DNA of 13,783 bases from Candidatus Delongbacteria bacterium (lineage in GTDB: Bacteria; CAIWAD01; BS150m-G50): positions 1 to 13,783 of the forward strand of contig JADHUQ010000049.1 in the NCBI GenBank assembly GCA_016784425.1, written 5' to 3'. The position numbers were made by a program, and so were the translations under genes. This document shows, piece after piece, positions 7,031-13,783 of the stretch. The notes under the pieces are model-generated. The model did no database searches and was not told the origin of the DNA. It saw nothing but the letters and a program-made list of their open reading frames with translations. The stretch's first letter is position 1, and each line of letters begins with the position of its first letter.

Positions 7031-8701
7031 ATGTTCAACTGTTATCTTAATGGTATGAAGTGTGTGATCACCAGAACACTGTTCCTGCTGGTTCTTGCCT
7101 GCAACCCTGCAGGCAACCCGGTACTTGCAGTTCCTGTTTCCCCGGAAACCGCTGCAACAGTAGCTTTCAACTGGTACACCGGGATGGCCAGTGATAATGA
7201 TCGAACATCATCACCAGGGGTGCAGCTGCTCAGGATCTTCACTACCGGCCAGGCAACTGACTGCTATCTCTTCAGCTGTGAGCCGGCAGGCTTTGTAGTC
7301 GTCTCCGGTGATGATGCTACCATCCCGGTGATAGGCTACTCCGCCACTTCACCTGTAACCGGGGAAATCGAACACCCGGCGGTGAGGGACTATTTCGACG
7401 CAATACAGGCACAAATGCGACAGTTGAGGCGGTTGGAGTCGGACGCCAATCCTGCGTCTCCAGGCTGGCAGATTATCCTGAAGGGGGAGATACCAGCCGG
7501 GGAAAGGGATCGGGAAGTGCAACCGTTACTTCAGTCAACCTGGCATCAGGGCTGCGGTTGGAATGATCGCTGTCCGGAAGACAGTGAAGGCCCCTGCGGA
7601 CGAGTGTGGGCGGGCTGTGTTGCTACCGCCATGGGGCAGATCATGAAATACTGGGCTCATCCGGAATATGGAGAGGGCAGCCACAGTTATGAACATCCGG
7701 TTTACGGACTCCAGACAGCAAACTTCGGTGTCACCTGTTACGACTGGAATCAGATACCCCACCGCACTCCCACGCTTGAGACTGCGCAACTGCTCTACCA
7801 TTGCGGCGTAGCGGTAAACATGGATTATGGACCGGACGGCTCCGGAGCAACCGTCGGTTATACCGACAACAGCGCCCTGCATGCATTTTCAGATTACTTC
7901 AGATACGACAGCAGCGCCAGTTATGTCTTGAAAGCAGATTTCACAGCTCGCGATTGGGATATGATGATGCGGGGGCAACTGGATGTCGGCAGGCCGGTGC
8001 TATATGTCGGGCATCATGGCTACAGCGGTCATGCTTTCATCCTGGATGGTTATGACAGCGTCGATTATTTCCATATAAACTGGGGTTGGGCTGGAAATTT
8101 CGATGGTTACTTCTACCTTAATGACCTGACTCCCGGCTCAGGTAACTACACAGAAAACCAGAGTGCGATTATTGATCTCTTCCCTGCCGCGGTCAACACA
8201 CCACCGGTTGTTGGTGACATTCCAGACCAGATCATCACTGCAGGGCAGAACTTCCTTCCAATAAATCTCGATGATTATGTCGAGGATGATCTGACGCCAC
8301 CCAATCGAATAATCTGGAGCTGTGAGGGGGGAGTGGAGCTTCAGATCGAGATCACGAATCGTGTAGTGACAATTTCACCACCAACCGACGCCTGGACCGG
8401 CAGCGAAACCATTATCTTCCGGGCTACCGACGAGGGGAATTTACGCGATGAGGGCCAGGCTTCCTTCACGGTGACACCTGATTTCAGTGTGAACGATCTG
8501 ATGATCACCATCAATGGTACCGACCTGCTGCTGGAATGGAGTAGTGTCACCGATGCGCTCGAGTACAAGGTCTATCGTTTGACTGGACCTTTTGATCTCC
8601 CCGGAGCGTTGGTCGGGACGACTTTTAATACCACCTATGAATTTACGGATGAACTCTCCGGTTCTGCCTCAGGATTTTATATAGTGCGGGTCGTGTACTG
8701 A
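7031..8701 (+). CDS. Secreted C10 (streptopain-like) cysteine protease with one Ig-like repeat
   Basis: Predicted 556-aa paralog of the protease at 4391. Start is uncertain: TTG 7028, ATG 7031 (weak GGATAG 8 nt upstream) and ATG 7055 are in frame; none has a strong Shine-Dalgarno. The N-terminus has a signal sequence (MKCVITRTLFLLVLAC) whose VLAC could be a lipoprotein lipobox; otherwise cleavage would follow PVLA. A propeptide-like region contains FVVVSGDDATIPVIGYS. The catalytic domain has C196 in AGCVATAMGQIMKYW and H334 in SGHAFILDGY, then HINWGWAG (numbers from ATG 7031). One Ig-like repeat starts near residue 389 (VVGDIPDQIITAG, INLDDYVEDD), then an Fn3-like end domain (about 485-556, DLLLEWSSVTDALEYKVYR). 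Both proteases end in VRVVY, so neither is truncated. Stop is TGA. Confidence 0.9.
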   Translation: MFNCYLNGMKCVITRTLFLLVLACNPAGNPVLAVPVSPETAATVAFNWYTGMASDNDRTSSPGVQLLRIFTTGQATDCYLFSCEPAGFVVVSGDDATIPVIGYSATSPVTGEIEHPAVRDYFDAIQAQMRQLRRLESDANPASPGWQIILKGEIPAGERDREVQPLLQSTWHQGCGWNDRCPEDSEGPCGRVWAGCVATAMGQIMKYWAHPEYGEGSHSYEHPVYGLQTANFGVTCYDWNQIPHRTPTLETAQLLYHCGVAVNMDYGPDGSGATVGYTDNSALHAFSDYFRYDSSASYVLKADFTARDWDMMMRGQLDVGRPVLYVGHHGYSGHAFILDGYDSVDYFHINWGWAGNFDGYFYLNDLTPGSGNYTENQSAIIDLFPAAVNTPPVVGDIPDQIITAGQNFLPINLDDYVEDDLTPPNRIIWSCEGGVELQIEITNRVVTISPPTDAWTGSETIIFRATDEGNLRDEGQASFTVTPDFSVNDLMITINGTDLLLEWSSVTDALEYKVYRLTGPFDLPGALVGTTFNTTYEFTDELSGSASGFYIVRVVY

Positions 8702-8716
8702 ATCAACCACAAAAAA

Positions 8717-8747
8717 ACAGCGGGCGGACCTCGAATCCCCCCGCTGT
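8717..8747. terminator. Bidirectional terminator between convergent genes
   Basis: ACAGCGGG (8717-8724) pairs perfectly with CCCGCTGT (8740-8747) over a 15-nt loop. The left side is seven A's (8710-8716 region), so on the minus strand the stem is followed by a T-run and ends the gene at 8819. On the plus strand it is followed by AAATTTATT, a poorer tail, and lies 15 bp after the protease stop. It probably serves both convergent genes. Confidence 0.75.
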
Positions 8748-8818
8748 AAATTTATTGCCTCCGATATCCGCAGCGTTCAACGGATAGCCGGAAATGAGAT
8801 CGCTAGAATCCTCAAATT

Positions 8819-11134
8819 CTACTTCACCAGCACCATCTTCCGGGTCAGGTTCTGCTCCCCAGAGGTCAGACGATAGAGGTAAATCCCGCTGGTAAGGTCG
8901 CCACCGTCAAAGGTGACGCTGTGATTCCCGACTGCCTGAAGTCCCTCCGTCAGAATCGCCACCTGCTCCCCGAGCAGATTGAAGATCGCCAGCTGAACCG
9001 TGGCAGGTGCGCTGAGACTGTACTCGATTGTCGTTGTGGGGTTGAAAGGATTCGGGTAGTTCTGTGCCAGCGATACCGTTACCGGAATTGCTGCCGACTG
9101 CGGGTTGACATCTTCCCACCAGGTAAAACTCTGCGCCGTTCCGAAGTCGAGGGGATTGCGATTGGCCAGTTTAAAATCGACCGTGCCACCGCTGGTATGG
9201 AACCGGATAATGGCGTCCTGCTCGTCATCAGCAATCACAGCATTCCAGGTGTATTCAAAGACTGCTGTCTGATAAGGAGCGATGTTATCACCGAGATTAC
9301 CGTTGATCTGGTCGATGGAGATATCGGGCAGGATGTCGTCATAAAGCAGTTCGATTGACTGGAGCGTCAGAGTTCCTGCGCCCTCATTCAACAGGTGCAT
9401 AAAATCGACAATTTCGTAGGTGCCGTCCGACAGTGCTCCCCAGTTCCATTCGGTGTCTACAAGCTGCGTAGCATGGGCACCGGCATTCCAGGCGTTACCA
9501 CAGGGTACATCCACAACAGGGACCTGCAGATACCAGACCGGGCTTTCGGTCCATTCGCCCTCGCCCAGCGTCCCAGCGCCCGCATCCAGATCCTCCACGA
9601 ACTCCAGATGGAGTAATCCGTCGTAAACAGACTCTGCCAGTGTGCCCCACGCTTCGGAAGCACAATCACCTGTCTCACATTCCGGTGTGAAAGAGTCGGT
9701 GATGTTGACAGCAGGCCCCCAGGTGGCCCCGTAGTCGCAGGAGGAGCGAACAAAAAGGTCAGCATTGGCATAACCGATGGCGGAAGTGTCGGGCAGGTTG
9801 GTGAAACTGCGCCACATACAGTAGAGGGTATTGCTGGCCGGATCAATAGCCAGGGAGGGACGGTCGTTGAAGGTATTCCAGCTTCCCGGGTTACTGTCGA
9901 AGTAGCTGGCAAAAGCCTGATCGTCCTCATTGTTGCTGCCGACATAACCGGCGACATGGGTGATGTCAATCTCCTCATCGACGGCTGAGATCATGGCATG
10001 CCAGACCTGACCGGTCCAGGACCACCGCTCAAAGTAATCCGGATCGGCCGCTTCCCCATCCAGCAGAGTGTAGTCAGGCCAGTAGGGGGTGGTGGTGTAG
10101 ACCACATGCAGGTTGCCGTCACTATCAAAGACACCGTCAATATCACAGTATGCGTAAACATGACCCGGTAGAGGGTGCTCGGTTGTCTCCGCATCGAGCA
10201 GATCAGTGATGTTGATACTGCTGACCTCCAGCAGATCGGTAAAGTCTCCATCGAGAGATATGTAAGCCCAGACATCGTTGATGGTCTGGGAAAAAATCAA
10301 ACCCTCGTCATCGGGATGAACATCGATGTGATCATGTGTCAGCAGAGCGACCCTGCCATCAAACTCTGATGTCACCGGAACCGCTGAGAAACCAAAACTT
10401 GATGTAGGCATTACAACCCAGTCCGGCGTCTCCCAGGTGCTGAAATCGACCGTGGCGTCGTAACGGGGTGCGTTGTCGTACATCGGATTGGCGAGGAAAT
10501 GCACTTTGTTGTTGATGTCTATCGCCATGAGAGGGGCGATCGGCGGGTCATCACCGGCCGGATGATCGAACGGTACAAAGGAGAGCCAGCAGGAACCCCA
10601 GTCGGGCGAAATAGTAGTGGTGAGACCGCCCATTCCGGCACCCTGATGAAATGCCACTACCGCCGCATTGGCGTGGGCATGGTTAGCGTCCAGCACATCC
10701 AGAGCGCAATAACCGGAACGGGAGGTATTATCCGCCGGCACCGGACCGCTTATGTCGCCATCGAGGAAACAGCCGTAAACGGTATGACGGGTGGCGGCAC
10801 CATTATCATATCCCATCATCCAGCAGAAATGGACAACTCCATCTTCACTGACTGCAATCTGTTTTCCCTGGCTGCCGCTCTGCTGTGAATCCCACCAGGT
10901 GGTGCCCAACTGCCAGTTATCAAAGCTGTAGGGCCAGCGGGAATTGCTGAAGACGACCGTGCCGGGGGGGGTGCCCTCATCACTCCCGAAAACAGTATGG
11001 GCGCGAGTCTGCAGCGACCTCGGTTCAGCCGTCAGGTCATTGGCCAGCAGGTCGGACATTAACAATGGACTGGTCCACAGGGCCAGCACCGCCCAGAGCA
11101 GGAATAACGATTTAAACGGGAATCTGATACGCAT
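8819..11134 (-). CDS. Large secreted Asp-box (BNR-like) protein with T9SS sorting domain
   Basis: Predicted 771-aa exported protein of unknown activity. ATG 11134 has AAGGAG 6 nt upstream. The N-terminus (MRIRFPFKSLFLLWAVLALW, then a further hydrophobic stretch to about residue 31) is a signal peptide. The long middle region has strands typical of a beta-propeller: SEDGVVHFCWMMGYDNG, MAIDINNKVHFLA, SLAIDPASNTLYCMW and an Asp-box S-C-D-Y-G-A-T-W with D467, as in sialidase/BNR repeats. Only one good Asp-box is visible, so enzymatic activity should not be assumed. Residues 688-771 are a T9SS type A sorting domain (SLAQNYPNPFNPTTTIEYSL ... TSGIYLYRLT ... KMVLVK). It is a full-length paralog of the partial gene at 11711, which lies upstream on the same strand. 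Confidence 0.9.
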   Translation of the reverse strand: MRIRFPFKSLFLLWAVLALWTSPLLMSDLLANDLTAEPRSLQTRAHTVFGSDEGTPPGTVVFSNSRWPYSFDNWQLGTTWWDSQQSGSQGKQIAVSEDGVVHFCWMMGYDNGAATRHTVYGCFLDGDISGPVPADNTSRSGYCALDVLDANHAHANAAVVAFHQGAGMGGLTTTISPDWGSCWLSFVPFDHPAGDDPPIAPLMAIDINNKVHFLANPMYDNAPRYDATVDFSTWETPDWVVMPTSSFGFSAVPVTSEFDGRVALLTHDHIDVHPDDEGLIFSQTINDVWAYISLDGDFTDLLEVSSINITDLLDAETTEHPLPGHVYAYCDIDGVFDSDGNLHVVYTTTPYWPDYTLLDGEAADPDYFERWSWTGQVWHAMISAVDEEIDITHVAGYVGSNNEDDQAFASYFDSNPGSWNTFNDRPSLAIDPASNTLYCMWRSFTNLPDTSAIGYANADLFVRSSCDYGATWGPAVNITDSFTPECETGDCASEAWGTLAESVYDGLLHLEFVEDLDAGAGTLGEGEWTESPVWYLQVPVVDVPCGNAWNAGAHATQLVDTEWNWGALSDGTYEIVDFMHLLNEGAGTLTLQSIELLYDDILPDISIDQINGNLGDNIAPYQTAVFEYTWNAVIADDEQDAIIRFHTSGGTVDFKLANRNPLDFGTAQSFTWWEDVNPQSAAIPVTVSLAQNYPNPFNPTTTIEYSLSAPATVQLAIFNLLGEQVAILTEGLQAVGNHSVTFDGGDLTSGIYLYRLTSGEQNLTRKMVLVK

Positions 11135-11167
11135 GACTCACTCCTTTCAGCAAACTCAAAATTCTAC

Positions 11168-11188
11168 ACAATCTGTTTGAGAGATTGT
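11168..11188. promoter_or_regulatory. Operator-like inverted repeat upstream of the 11134 gene
   Basis: ACAATCT (11168-11174) and AGATTGT (11182-11188) form a perfect 7-bp inverted repeat around GTTTGAG. Its near edge is 33 bp upstream of the start codon at 11134. On the minus strand a TAGAAT (11166-11161) lies immediately downstream and could be a -10 box, which would put the inverted repeat in the promoter spacer. It could be a repressor site or a chance hairpin. Confidence 0.3.
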
Positions 11189-11296
11189 TTCGGAAATCCA
11201 TTAGCCATTTCACCAGAGTGAAACAGTGATCCTAAATGTTTTCAGCTGATGTGCTGTTCGCATCCCACAGGTCTGAACCTGCCCAATATTCAAGCG

Positions 11297-11360
11297 CCCC
11301 TTGACAGCTGCTTACAAAAGCGAAGCGAAAGCTCCTGTCTGTTTTTCAGCTGTCAAGGGG
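11297..11360. repeat. Perfect 14-bp inverted repeat in repeat copy 1
   Basis: CCCCTTGACAGCTG (11297-11310) is the exact reverse complement of CAGCTGTCAAGGGG (11347-11360), separated by 36 nt that include AGCGAAGCGAAAG. As RNA it would be a long stem-loop on either strand; as DNA it could be a cruciform or a small mobile-element terminus pair. Confidence 0.8.
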
Positions 11361-11402
11361 TTATCGCATCCCACAGGTCTGAACCTGCCCAATGTTCAAG
11401 CG

Positions 11403-11466
11403 CCCCTTGACAGCTGCTTACAACAGCGAAGCGAAAATCAATATCCGTTTTTCAGCTGTTAAGTGG
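11403..11466. repeat. Degenerate 14-bp inverted repeat in repeat copy 2
   Basis: CCCCTTGACAGCTG (11403-11416) faces CAGCTGTTAAGTGG (11453-11466) with the same 36-nt spacing as in copy 1. The right arm carries two changes from copy 1. One still allows a G-U pair when transcribed from the plus strand; the other leaves one mismatch. The identical geometry supports a structural unit rather than a chance repeat. Confidence 0.7.
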
Positions 11467-11576
11467 TACAAATAAACACTATTAGAGGGTAGAAATTTTG
11501 TTTTCTGACAGGTTGAGTCGTATCACCAGGCAATTTGGATACGAGTTCAGACTGTATGATCAGGATCATTTCAGTC

Positions 11577-11612
11577 AAAAAGCTGGAGGGGCGGTGTGAT
11601 CCACCCCTCCAG
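11577..11612 (-). terminator. Terminator of the right-hand Asp-box gene
   Basis: CTGGAGGGG (11583-11591) pairs perfectly with CCCCTCCAG (11604-11612) over a 12-nt loop. On the minus strand the stem is followed by CTTTTT (11582-11577). It lies about 98 bp downstream of the TAG stop at 11711 and is the strongest terminator in the window. It should separate transcription of the right paralog from the repeat region and the left paralog. Confidence 0.8.
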
Positions 11613-11710
11613 ATAAAAAGGCTTTTTAGAAGCACCTTTTCCCGGCCCAGCCAGCTCAAGTTCCGTCGACCCATTCGATACGCTTAAATCTCGCCGGCAT
11701 AAAATGCCCT

Positions 11711-13783
11711 CTAACGAACCAGTACCATTTTACGTGATATTGCCCCGCTATCAGTGGTCAGTCGATAGAGGTAGACACCACTGGCAAGCTCATCCGCGTC
11801 GAAAGCGACAAGGTGTGTTCCGGCCGGACGAGAGCCGTCAACCAGCCTGGTAACCAGCTCACCCAGCGGATTGAAAACCTCCAGTGTCACCATCCCCGGC
11901 ACGGTGAGTGTGTATTCAATCGTAGTCGTCGGATTGAACGGGTTCGGGTAGTTCTGCGCGAGCTCCAAACCAGAAGGCGTTGTATCCGTTGCCACCCGGA
12001 CATCTTCCGGGCTGAAACTGTTACGATTGGACAGTTTGTAATCAACGGTACCGCCATCAGTTATAAAGCGGATGTAAGCGTCGTACTGCTGATCGTCGAT
12101 AACGGCATTCCAGGTGTAACGAAGATGCGCCACACTGTAGGGGGGGATATCAGCCGCTTCCGAGTTGCCGTTCACGCTGGTGACAGTAACTTCGGGAACG
12201 TTCCCGTTATGGTAGATCAATTCAATCCCGCCGATATGCAGGGTGCTACTACCCTCATTCAGCAGATGTATATAATCGATAATCTCATAAGTACCGTCTT
12301 CCAGAGCACCCCAGTTCCAGGCGGTGTCGGTCAAGCGGGTGGCGTGAGGACCGGCGTCCCAGGCATCACCACAGGGAACCGTGTCGACCGGGACCCGCAG
12401 GTACCAGACTGGATTGTTGGTCCAGATGCCCTCTTCCTGCACGATCCCACCGGCGTCAAGATCCTCCAGGCACTCCAGGTGCAGGTAACCGTCGAAAACG
12501 ATTTCAGCCAGGGTGCCCCAGGCTTCGGAGGCGCATTCTCCCGCCAGACAGCCGGGGGTGGAGGAGTCGGTAATGTTAACCGCTTCACCCCAGGTGGCGC
12601 CGTAGTCACAGGAGGAACGGACCCAGAGCTCGGCGTTGGAATATCCGGTTACAGAGGTGTCCGGCAGGTTGGTGAAATTGCGCCACATGCAGTAGAGTGT
12701 ATTGTTGACAGGATCGATAGCGAGCGAAGGCCGATCATTCAACGAGCCCCACCCCCCCGGGTTACCATCGAAGTAGCTGGCGAACTCTGGATCATCTTCA
12801 TTGTTGTGACCCACATAGCCGGCGATATGGCTGAATTCAATCTCCTCATCCAGGGCGGCAATCATCGCGTGCCAGACCTGCCCCGTCTTGGCCCAGCGCT
12901 CAATGTAGGTACTGTCCACTACCTCGCCATCAATCCGGGTGTAGTCTCCCCAGTAGGGACGGGTGGTGTACGCTACATGCAGGTTGCCATCGGTATCGAA
13001 CAGACCGTCAATATCGCAGTACCCGTAAACATGCCCCGGTAGGGGGTGCTCGGTAGTTGTGGAATCGAGCAGATCAGTGACGTTGATACTGCTCACCTGT
13101 TCCCAGTCGGTGAAATCACCGTCGGGGGAGATGTGCGCCCAGACATCGTTGTTCGCCTGGGAGAAAATCAAACCCTCCTCGTTGGGATGGAGCGGCAGGT
13201 GGTCGTGGGTTAAAAGCGCCACCTGATCATCAAACTCGGAGGTTACCACCGTACCGGAGAGGCTGGCACTGCTGGTCGGTATCTCAATCCAGGTCGGGGT
13301 TTCCCAGGTGGCGAGATCGGTGGTGGCGTCATAGCAGTTGGTACCAGCAGACTGGCGTATCGAGAGGAGATGCACCTTGTTGCTGTTGTCTATCGCAATC
13401 TTAGGCCAGATAGGATCGTCTGCATCAGTAGTATGGTTGAAGGGTATGAAAGCCAGCCAGCAACTGCCCCAGTCGGCTGAGATCGTCGTACCGAGATCAG
13501 GTCCAGGTTGCTGGTGAAAGGCAACCACCGCGGCATTGGCATGATCATGGAGGGCATCCAGCACATCCAGTGTGCAGTAACCGGAACGGGCAGTGTTATC
13601 CACATTCACCGGGCCATACAGGGTGTCGTCAATAATACAGACATAGACGGCGTGGCGTTCGGTAGCACCGGAGTCGTACCCCTTCATCCAGCAGACATGG
13701 ATCACGCCATCCTCGCTGACCACGATCTGTTTACCCTGGGTGGAATTGTGCTGGTAATCATACCAGCTGTTGCCCAACTCCCA
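11711..13783 (-). CDS. Large secreted Asp-box (BNR-like) protein with T9SS sorting domain, N-terminus outside window
   Basis: Partial gene; the frame is open through the right edge, so signal peptide and start are not seen. The visible 690 or so residues align along their whole length with the protein at 8819: WELGNSWYD versus WQLGTTWWD near the edge, SEDGVIHVCWMKGYDSG, ARSGYCTLDVLDALHDHANA, SLAIDPVNNTLYCMWRNFTN, the Asp-box SSCDYGATWG, and NWGALEDGTYEIIDYIHLLN. By comparison about 80 residues are missing at the N-terminus. It ends in a T9SS type A sorting domain (LELAQNYPNPFNPTTTIEYT ... ASGVYLYRLT ... KMVLVR). The stop is TAG at 11713-11711. The two genes are tandem duplicates on the same strand. 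Its activity is unknown. Confidence 0.92.
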   Translation of the reverse strand, partial: WELGNSWYDYQHNSTQGKQIVVSEDGVIHVCWMKGYDSGATERHAVYVCIIDDTLYGPVNVDNTARSGYCTLDVLDALHDHANAAVVAFHQQPGPDLGTTISADWGSCWLAFIPFNHTTDADDPIWPKIAIDNSNKVHLLSIRQSAGTNCYDATTDLATWETPTWIEIPTSSASLSGTVVTSEFDDQVALLTHDHLPLHPNEEGLIFSQANNDVWAHISPDGDFTDWEQVSSINVTDLLDSTTTEHPLPGHVYGYCDIDGLFDTDGNLHVAYTTRPYWGDYTRIDGEVVDSTYIERWAKTGQVWHAMIAALDEEIEFSHIAGYVGHNNEDDPEFASYFDGNPGGWGSLNDRPSLAIDPVNNTLYCMWRNFTNLPDTSVTGYSNAELWVRSSCDYGATWGEAVNITDSSTPGCLAGECASEAWGTLAEIVFDGYLHLECLEDLDAGGIVQEEGIWTNNPVWYLRVPVDTVPCGDAWDAGPHATRLTDTAWNWGALEDGTYEIIDYIHLLNEGSSTLHIGGIELIYHNGNVPEVTVTSVNGNSEAADIPPYSVAHLRYTWNAVIDDQQYDAYIRFITDGGTVDYKLSNRNSFSPEDVRVATDTTPSGLELAQNYPNPFNPTTTIEYTLTVPGMVTLEVFNPLGELVTRLVDGSRPAGTHLVAFDADELASGVYLYRLTTDSGAISRKMVLVR

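Larger units (their letters stand above)
11259..11466. repeat. Two tandem copies of a 106-bp repeat, with a partial third
   Basis: Copy 1 starts at 11259 and copy 2 at 11365, both with CGCATCCCACAGGTCTGAAC, so the period is 106 bp. The first 60 or so bases of each are nearly identical (AATATTC versus AATGTTC; ACAAAAGCG versus ACAACAGCG); a central stretch (GCTCCTGTCT versus ATCAATATCC) has diverged. A degenerate end-piece (TTTTCAGCTGATGTGCTGTT, 11239-11258) precedes copy 1, suggesting a third, decayed unit. Each unit contains a small hairpin CAGGT-CTGA-ACCTG and one large inverted repeat. No coding frame follows the repeat. It occupies most of the gap between the two Asp-box paralogs. Confidence 0.85.

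Noticed and set aside
11259..11466. CRISPR array
   Set aside because: The unit is 106 bp with an internal 36-nt spaced inverted repeat and adjacent copies; there are no short repeats with unique spacers and no cas genes.
11459..11674. 71-codon minus-strand frame in the gap between the Asp-box genes
   Set aside because: It runs through the strong terminator at 11577-11612 and has no ribosome site or homology.
11813..13042. Long 409-codon plus-strand frame opposite the right Asp-box gene
   Set aside because: It is a mirror of the real gene in GC-rich codons; the minus-strand protein has a clear paralog and a T9SS tail, while this frame resembles nothing.

Overview
The window looks like a piece of a genome from the FCB superphylum (Bacteroidota and relatives such as Ignavibacteria, KSB1, Marinimicrobia or Zixibacteria-type lineages). 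The basis is that three large secreted proteins end in type IX secretion (T9SS) sorting domains of the 'YPNPFNP' kind, and that C10 (streptopain-like) cysteine proteases with Ig-like tails are present. The lineage cannot be fixed further by eye. Genes are long, densely packed and mostly for exported proteins; no tRNA, rRNA, CRISPR array or transposase gene was seen.

Layout. On the minus strand from 3908 down to the left edge lies a probable operon: a secreted multidomain thioredoxin-like protein (3908-2196), a YgiQ-family radical SAM protein (2155-311), and the start of a small membrane protein (206 to the edge). Diverging from it on the plus strand are two paralogous secreted C10 cysteine proteases (4391-6592 and 7031-8701), each followed by a terminator-like hairpin. 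Converging on them from the right are two paralogous large secreted proteins with an Asp-box and a T9SS tail (11134-8819, and 13783-11711, which runs off the window). The 576 bp between these two paralogs hold a 106-bp tandem repeat with large internal inverted repeats and a terminator.

Main discovery. The thioredoxin-like gene at 3908-2196 is interrupted by exactly one in-frame TGA (3731-3729). That codon sits where the first, nucleophilic cysteine of the CxxC active site should be (W-TGA-S-F-C). Five bases after it begins a 12-bp hairpin (3723-3696) with a GUU loop, 17 nt from the TGA, which fits the published description of bacterial SECIS elements. The start at 3908 has a perfect Shine-Dalgarno and a signal peptide, and the frame is open on both sides of the TGA. 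I read this as a selenocysteine protein: an exported TlpA/ResA-like oxidoreductase with a U-x-x-C centre, followed by an Ig-like domain, a jelly-roll/MAM-like domain and a T9SS sorting tail. A standard gene caller would begin it at about 3617 and lose the signal peptide and the active site.

How the parts may relate (inference): the window is largely a secretome island. Proteases and Asp-box proteins would act outside the cell, and the selenoprotein would be a surface or secreted thiol/selenol redox enzyme. No selenocysteine machinery (selA, selB, selC, selD) is in the window, so that is the first thing to look for elsewhere in the genome.
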